Source of the DNA: PWVB01 sp964530185
GTDB taxonomy: Bacteria > Chloroflexota > Anaerolineae > B4-G1 > SLSP01
Assembly: GCA_964530185.1 (NCBI GenBank)
Contig: CAZHBB010000077.1
Coordinates: 1-14,360, forward strand
Length of the DNA: 14,360 nt
Reading direction: 5' to 3'
This document shows, one piece after another, positions 11,672 through 14,360 of this stretch. Within the stretch, counting starts at the first letter, position 1. Each line of letters begins with the position of its first letter. The notes under the pieces are model-generated. The model did no database searches and was not told where the DNA came from. It was given only the letters and a program-made list of their open reading frames with translations. Both the position numbers and the translations under genes were made by a program.

Positions 11672-12100
11672 ATGGCAAAGAAGAAGGTTAAGGCAGTCGT
11701 GAAATTGCAGATTCCGGCGGGCAAGGCCAACCCTGCGCCCCCCATTGGTCCCGCGCTGGCTCAGCATGGGATCAATCTGATGGCTTTCTGCAAGGAGTAC
11801 AACGCGAAGACATCGCATCTGGTGGGGAATATCATCCCCGCAGAGATCACCATTTATCAGGATTCATCTTTCACATTTGAGCTGAAGACGCCCCCCACCG
11901 CGGACCTGCTGCGGAAGGCGGCGGGGGTCAGCAAGGGATCGGCGGAGCCTAACCGTGACAAGGTGGGGCGGATCACCCGTCAGCAATTGCGTGAGATTGC
12001 TGAGACCAAGATGCGGGATCTCAACGCCCATGACATTGAGGCCGCGGAGCGTCAGATCGCGGGCACGGCCAGGAGCATGGGGATCGAGATCGTTGACTGA
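11672..12100 (+). CDS. rplK: Ribosomal protein L11 (uL11)
   Basis: L11 binds the GTPase-associated region of 23S rRNA at the base of the ribosomal stalk. It takes part in elongation-factor and stringent-response (RelA) signalling. The 142-residue protein has the usual length. The N-terminal domain carries the Pro-rich loop IPAGKANPAPPIGPAL (14-29), and HGINLMAFCKEYN follows. The C-terminal RNA-binding domain includes TPPTADLLRKAAGV, and near the end come MRDLNAHDIEAAERQIAGTA and SMGIEI. The start ATG 11672 is preceded by GAGGGAG with a 9-nt gap. It is 51 bp after nusG and 103 bp before rplA. Confidence 0.98.
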   Translation: MAKKKVKAVVKLQIPAGKANPAPPIGPALAQHGINLMAFCKEYNAKTSHLVGNIIPAEITIYQDSSFTFELKTPPTADLLRKAAGVSKGSAEPNRDKVGRITRQQLREIAETKMRDLNAHDIEAAERQIAGTARSMGIEIVD

Positions 12101-12102
12101 GA

Positions 12103-12150
12103 CCAGGGCGTGGATGCCGGGTCCGATGTGTTGACCCCATTCATGCCTGG
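12103..12150 (+). promoter_or_regulatory. Long bulged hairpin between rplK and rplA (candidate L1 control element)
   Basis: Three stem blocks stack: CCAGG (12103-12107) with CCTGG (12146-12150), CGTGGATG (12109-12116) with CATTCATG (12138-12145, two G-U pairs), and GGGTC (12119-12123) with GACCC (12133-12137). A single G (12108) and CC (12117-12118) bulge out, with a 9-nt loop. In other bacteria L1 represses its own operon by binding an rRNA-like stem in the mRNA. The position just upstream of rplA fits that role, but the L1-specific loop motif is not verified. Confidence 0.5.
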
Positions 12151-12190
12151 CCAAATTGGTGGGAGGGGGCTTTGGTTCCCGTTAGGACCA

Positions 12191-12197
12191 CGAGGAG
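12191..12197 (+). promoter_or_regulatory. Ribosome binding site of rplA
   Basis: CGAGGAG ends 6 nt before ATG 12204. This favours 12204 over the TTG at 12198, which adjoins the site. Confidence 0.8.
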
Positions 12198-12203
12198 TTG
12201 AAT

Positions 12204-12920
12204 ATGCCTAAGCGAGGGAAGAAGTACTTAGAAGCTGCTGCGAAAATAGATCGCAATCGTACCTATAGTGTGGCTGAGGCGATCAAGTTGGTGAAGGATG
12301 TCAGCTACACCAACTTCGATGGCACGGTCGAACTCCATCTGCGTACCAACCTTGACCCACGACGCGCTGACCAGGCGATCCGTGGTGTCGTTCGTCTGCC
12401 TCATGGGCTGGGTAAGCCAGTGCGCGTGCTGGTCTTTGCCGCAGCCGATGCTGCCCGTGCTGCAGAGGAGGCGGGGGCGGACTACGTGATCAGCGATCAG
12501 GAGGGTATCCAGCGGATTCAGAACGGCTGGGTTGACTTCGATGTGGCGATCGCTGTACCCGACATGATGCGCCTGGTGGGGCGTTTGGGCCGTGTGCTGG
12601 GCCCCCGGGGCCTGATGCCTACCCCTAAAACCGGGACGGTTGTGCCCGAAGGGGACCTGCCGCGCGTGATTCAGGAGGCGAAGGCGGGTCGTGTGGAGTA
12701 TCGTTTGGATCGCTCGGGGAATATCCATGTGCCTATCGGCAAGGTCAGTTTCCCCGAGGAGCTGTTGATGGGGAACATGGCGGCGGTGATGAGCACCATT
12801 CGGCGTGCCCGGCCGGCCGCTGCCAAAGGGGCGTTCATCCGCCGGGTTACCCTGGCGCCGACCATGGGGCCGGGCGTGAAGGTAGATCCTGCGGAAGCAT
12901 TGGCGATGGAGGTTGCTTAG
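12204..12920 (+). CDS. rplA: Ribosomal protein L1 (uL1)
   Basis: L1 forms the mobile stalk that guides the exit of deacylated tRNA, and in many bacteria it is also a translational repressor of its own operon. The 238-residue product starts MPKRGKKYLEA and includes YSVAEAIKLVKD (about 22-33), the domain II segment KPVRVLVFA, and the family signature around LGRVLGPRGLMPTPKTGTV (about 130-148). GRVEYRLDRSGNIHVPIG and a C-terminal VTLAPTMGPGVKVD complete domain I. Length is normal (E. coli about 234). It follows rplK after 103 bp containing a long hairpin and precedes rplJ by 280 bp. Confidence 0.98.
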   Translation: MPKRGKKYLEAAAKIDRNRTYSVAEAIKLVKDVSYTNFDGTVELHLRTNLDPRRADQAIRGVVRLPHGLGKPVRVLVFAAADAARAAEEAGADYVISDQEGIQRIQNGWVDFDVAIAVPDMMRLVGRLGRVLGPRGLMPTPKTGTVVPEGDLPRVIQEAKAGRVEYRLDRSGNIHVPIGKVSFPEELLMGNMAAVMSTIRRARPAAAKGAFIRRVTLAPTMGPGVKVDPAEALAMEVA

Positions 12921-12944
12921 CCGCCATACGTAGAGTCGGTTCAG

Positions 12945-13097
12945 ACCTGTCTGCCGAAGACAGCAGGTGTGCGCGTAACACGGGATGCGTGAGCGCGTGC
13001 TGAAAGATGCCTGCCGAGGTGGGGGTCAGGGGCTGTCTGTGAGATCCTGGTCTGTCCCACATTGGGGATGGATCAGGGTCGCGAGGGATGGATCCTG
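12945..13097 (+). promoter_or_regulatory. Ribosomal L10 leader (L10-L12 binding mRNA element)
   Basis: The core GCCGAAGACAGCAGG (12953-12967) and CCTGCCGAGG (13010-13019) are joined by GCAGG/CCTGC pairing across a variable hairpin. I recall these blocks as the conserved parts of the L10 leader (Rfam Ribosomal_L10_leader), where the L10(L12)4 complex binds its own mRNA. A hairpin CTGTCT (12947-12952) with AGACAG (12958-12963) overlaps the first block. Downstream, GGGATGGATC occurs twice (13065-13074 and 13085-13094), and GGATC can pair with either of two GATCC copies (13043-13047 or 13091-13095). This gives room for alternative folds before the attenuator. Confidence 0.85.
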
Positions 13098-13130
13098 GGT
13101 CCTTGCGTCGGTGGGCGCAAGGACCTTTTT
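13098..13130 (+). terminator. Attenuator (intrinsic terminator) upstream of rplJ
   Basis: GGTCCTTGCG (13098-13107) and CGCAAGGACC (13116-13125) form a perfect 10-bp stem with an 8-nt loop, followed by TTTTT (13126-13130). It lies between the L10 leader and rplJ inside the operon, so it is best read as a conditional terminator controlled by free L10-L12. Confidence 0.92.
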
Positions 13131-13155
13131 CTGTTGGTTTGGATGTTACACGGCA

Positions 13156-13172
13156 TGCCTGAGAATCAGGCA
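13156..13172 (+). other. Small hairpin before the rplJ ribosome site
   Basis: TGCCTGA-GAA-TCAGGCA is a 7-bp stem with a 3-nt loop, 13 nt before the Shine-Dalgarno sequence. Its role is unknown; it may affect access to the strong site downstream. Confidence 0.4.
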
Positions 13173-13185
13173 CAGATTTACAAAG

Positions 13186-13195
13186 AGGAGGTGAT
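13186..13195 (+). promoter_or_regulatory. Ten-base Shine-Dalgarno sequence of rplJ
   Basis: AGGAGGTGAT matches the full anti-Shine-Dalgarno complement over ten bases and ends 5 nt before the TTG start. It is the strongest ribosome site in the window and offsets the weak start codon. Confidence 0.85.
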
Positions 13196-13200
13196 AGGGG

Positions 13201-13767
13201 TTGGCTATTTCACGTGCTCGTAAAGAGGAATTGTTGACGATCTATCGTCAGCAACTGGCCGAGAGCGATGGTTTCGTCATGGCATCCTATCTGCACCTGA
13301 GCACCCCCCAATTGCAGGACCTGCGGGGGCGTGTGCGAGAGCTGGAAGGAGCGACGTTCGTGGTCAAGAACACGCTGTTCCGGAAAGTGCTCGAGGAGGC
13401 CGGGTTGGAGGTGCCTGATGACCTGCTCACAGGCCCGTTAATTGTCGGATTCAGTCACCAAGACGTCCCTTCTATGGCCCGTCTGTTCCGGGAATTTGCC
13501 CGCGGCCTTGAAGAGGGGGAGTTTGTCATCAAGGGCGGGATGATCGAAGGGCGTCTCTTCGATGCGCGGGAGGCTGCGGCCGTGGCGAGCCTGCCGACAC
13601 GCGATGAGTTGCTGGCCACCGTGTTGCGCACGTTCAACGCGCCCGCGACCCAGATGGCCGGTGTGGTAGCGAGCGGAATCCGACAGGTGCTCAATGTGAT
13701 CAAAGCCTATGCTGACAAACTGGAAGAGTCGGCGGGGGCAGGCGAAGCAGTGGCTGCTTCTGCCTAA
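13201..13767 (+). CDS. rplJ: Ribosomal protein L10 (uL10)
   Basis: L10 anchors L12 dimers to the ribosome and forms the stalk base with L11. The 188-residue protein starts MAISRARKEELL at TTG 13201, set by a ten-base Shine-Dalgarno sequence. The rRNA-binding N-terminal domain includes FVMASYLHLSTPQLQDLRGR (25-44) and FVVKNTLFRKVLEEAG (53-68). The middle includes the TGPLIVGF strand and FVIKGGMIEGRLF. SLPTRDELLATVL leads to the C-terminal L12-binding helix around 160-177. An Ala/Gly-rich tail makes it longer than the roughly 165-residue E. coli protein. Expression is probably feedback-controlled by the leader and attenuator upstream. rplL follows after 38 bp. Confidence 0.97.
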   Translation: MAISRARKEELLTIYRQQLAESDGFVMASYLHLSTPQLQDLRGRVRELEGATFVVKNTLFRKVLEEAGLEVPDDLLTGPLIVGFSHQDVPSMARLFREFARGLEEGEFVIKGGMIEGRLFDAREAAAVASLPTRDELLATVLRTFNAPATQMAGVVASGIRQVLNVIKAYADKLEESAGAGEAVAASA

Positions 13768-13805
13768 ACTTAGTGTGAAAAGAGAAAAACGGAGGTTTCA
13801 AGAAG

Positions 13806-14186
13806 ATGGCAGATCTGGATAAGCTTGTAGAGGAAATCAGCGCCCTTTCGTTGATGGAAGCATCCCAACTCGTCAAGATGCTGGAGGAGAAGCTGGGTGT
13901 GAGCGCGGCCGCTCCTGTTGCGATGATGGGGGCTATGCCGGGCGGTGCGGCGGCTGAGGAAGAGGTGGAGGAGAAGACCGAGTTTGACGTCGTGCTGCAG
14001 GACTTCGGCCCGCAGAAGATCAACGTCATCAAGGTCGTGCGCCAGCTCACCAGTCTGGGTCTGAAGGAGGCCAAGGACCTGGTCGAGAGCGCTCCGGCTC
14101 CCGTCCTCGAAGCCGTGGGCAAGGATGTCGCCGAGGAGGCCAAGGCCAAGCTCGAAGAGGCAGGCGCCAAAGTCGAGATCCGCTAG
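13806..14186 (+). CDS. rplL: Ribosomal protein L7/L12 (bL12)
   Basis: L12 forms the flexible multi-copy stalk that recruits and stimulates translational GTPases. The 126-residue protein has an N-terminal dimerisation domain (1-33, LVEEISALSLMEASQLVKML), an Ala/Gly/Met-rich acidic hinge (34-57) and a C-terminal factor-binding domain (58-126). The latter has FDVVL, KINVIKVVRQLTSLGLKEAK, DLVESAP and the closing AGAKVEIR. GGAGG at 13791-13795 is 10 nt from the ATG. It is the last gene of the operon: a strong terminator follows and rpoB does not. Confidence 0.98.
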   Translation: MADLDKLVEEISALSLMEASQLVKMLEEKLGVSAAAPVAMMGAMPGGAAAEEEVEEKTEFDVVLQDFGPQKINVIKVVRQLTSLGLKEAKDLVESAPAPVLEAVGKDVAEEAKAKLEEAGAKVEIR

Positions 14187-14198
14187 CATTGGCTACGA

Positions 14199-14216
14199 GC
14201 CTGGGGTGACCCAGGC
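14199..14216 (+). other. GNRA-capped hairpin downstream of rplL
   Basis: GCCTGGG (14199-14205) and CCCAGGC (14210-14216) form a perfect 7-bp stem closed by a GTGA (GNRA) tetraloop, 12 nt after the rplL stop. It may protect the 3' end of the mRNA. It lacks a U-tract and is followed by the true terminator. Confidence 0.5.
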
Positions 14217-14227
14217 CACGCTGAGAA

Positions 14228-14261
14228 AAAAGAGGCACGAGTTCCCACTCGTGCCTCTTTT
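14228..14261. terminator. Bidirectional terminator between rplL and tRNA-Gln
   Basis: AAAAGAGGCACGAG (14228-14241) pairs perfectly with CTCGTGCCTCTTTT (14248-14261) around a 6-nt loop. It gives a T-run on the plus strand after rplL and a run of six T on the minus strand after tRNA-Gln, so it can end both converging transcripts. Its last base is also the 3' A of the tRNA-Gln CCA. Confidence 0.92.
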
Positions 14262-14336
14262 GGCTGGGGCGGCAGGATTCGAACCTGCGGTACACGGATT
14301 CAAAGTCCGTTGCCTTGCCAGCTTGGCCACGCCCCA
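14261..14336 (-). tRNA. tRNA-Gln (anticodon TTG)
   Basis: On the minus strand the 76-nt cloverleaf reads acceptor TGGGGCG/CGCCCCA, anticodon stem ACGGA/TCCGT with loop CTTTGAA, T arm GCAGG-TTCGAAT-CCTGC, discriminator G and an encoded CCA (bases 14263-14261). The U1-A72 pair is typical of tRNA-Gln. Unlike the four tRNA genes upstream, its CCA is in the DNA. Confidence 0.96.
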
Positions 14337-14347
14337 TCGCAGTCATC

Positions 14348-14353
14348 ATTATA
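14348..14353 (-). promoter_or_regulatory. -10 box of tRNA-Gln
   Basis: TATAAT on the minus strand, preceded by GG, lies 11 nt upstream of the tRNA 5' end. The -35 box would fall just beyond the window edge. Confidence 0.7.
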
Positions 14354-14360
14354 CCGCAAC

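Noticed and set aside
12913..12936. Internal promoter for rplJL (TTGCTT with TAGAGT-like box)
   Set aside because: Spacing is about 12 bp, too short for a sigma-70 promoter.
1..14360. CRISPR arrays, insertion sequences, phage or defence genes
   Set aside because: No regularly spaced repeats, transposase, integrase or defence-associated domains are visible in any frame.

Overview
This window of about 14.4 kb is GC-rich and reads as an ordinary chromosomal segment carrying mostly conserved housekeeping genes. The likely source is Chloroflexota (Anaerolineae-like). This is inferred from the Thr/Pro-rich 'PTPTP' linker in front of an SH3-like domain, a very long GT39-type membrane protein with beta-rich repeats, a Gram-positive-type LexA box (GAAC-N4-GTTC), and the overall gene content. 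None of these is diagnostic alone. I see no CRISPR array, insertion sequence, integrase, toxin-antitoxin pair or obvious defence system.

Layout, left to right. (1) 1-1949: the 3' part of a DUF389 membrane protein with an SH3-like tail, then a class I SAM-dependent methyltransferase. (2) 1950-2316: a 367-bp gap with a compact multi-hairpin palindromic element, a second GC hairpin, and a promoter plus LexA box for uvrB. (3) 2317-5333: uvrB, then ricT (PSP1/YaaT), each with its own promoter. (4) 5358-8177, minus strand: a 939-residue GT39-like glycosyltransferase, convergent with ricT. (5) 8178-9716: a divergent promoter region, an ABC-2 polysaccharide-export-type permease with no ATPase gene beside it, and an unrecognised 121-residue protein. 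(6) 9717-10420: a probable terminator, two tandem strong promoters, and four tRNA genes (Thr-TGT, Tyr-GTA, Thr-GGT, Trp-CCA). (7) 10421-14186: secE-nusG-rplK-rplA-[L10 leader and attenuator]-rplJ-rplL. (8) 14187-14360: a bidirectional terminator shared with a convergent tRNA-Gln(TTG) and the -10 box of that tRNA.

How the genes fit together. The right half is the classical tRNA/secE/nusG/ribosomal stalk cluster. It supplies the Sec translocon subunit, the transcription factor NusG and the L11/L1/L10/L12 proteins of the large subunit. It holds two RNA elements likely to set dosage: a long bulged hairpin between rplK and rplA, and an L10-type leader followed by an intrinsic terminator before rplJ. 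Unusually, rpoBC does not follow rplL. uvrB carries a LexA-type operator at its predicted transcription start, which fits damage-inducible excision repair. The GT39 protein and the ABC permease both suggest cell-envelope glycan work, but the permease's partner must be elsewhere.

The most distinctive observations are the 96-residue acidic extension on NusG, the extra membrane segment on SecE, the multi-hairpin element before uvrB, and a promoter signature (16-bp spacer, often GG before TATAAT) shared by unrelated genes. I did not find convincing evidence of a new multi-gene system.
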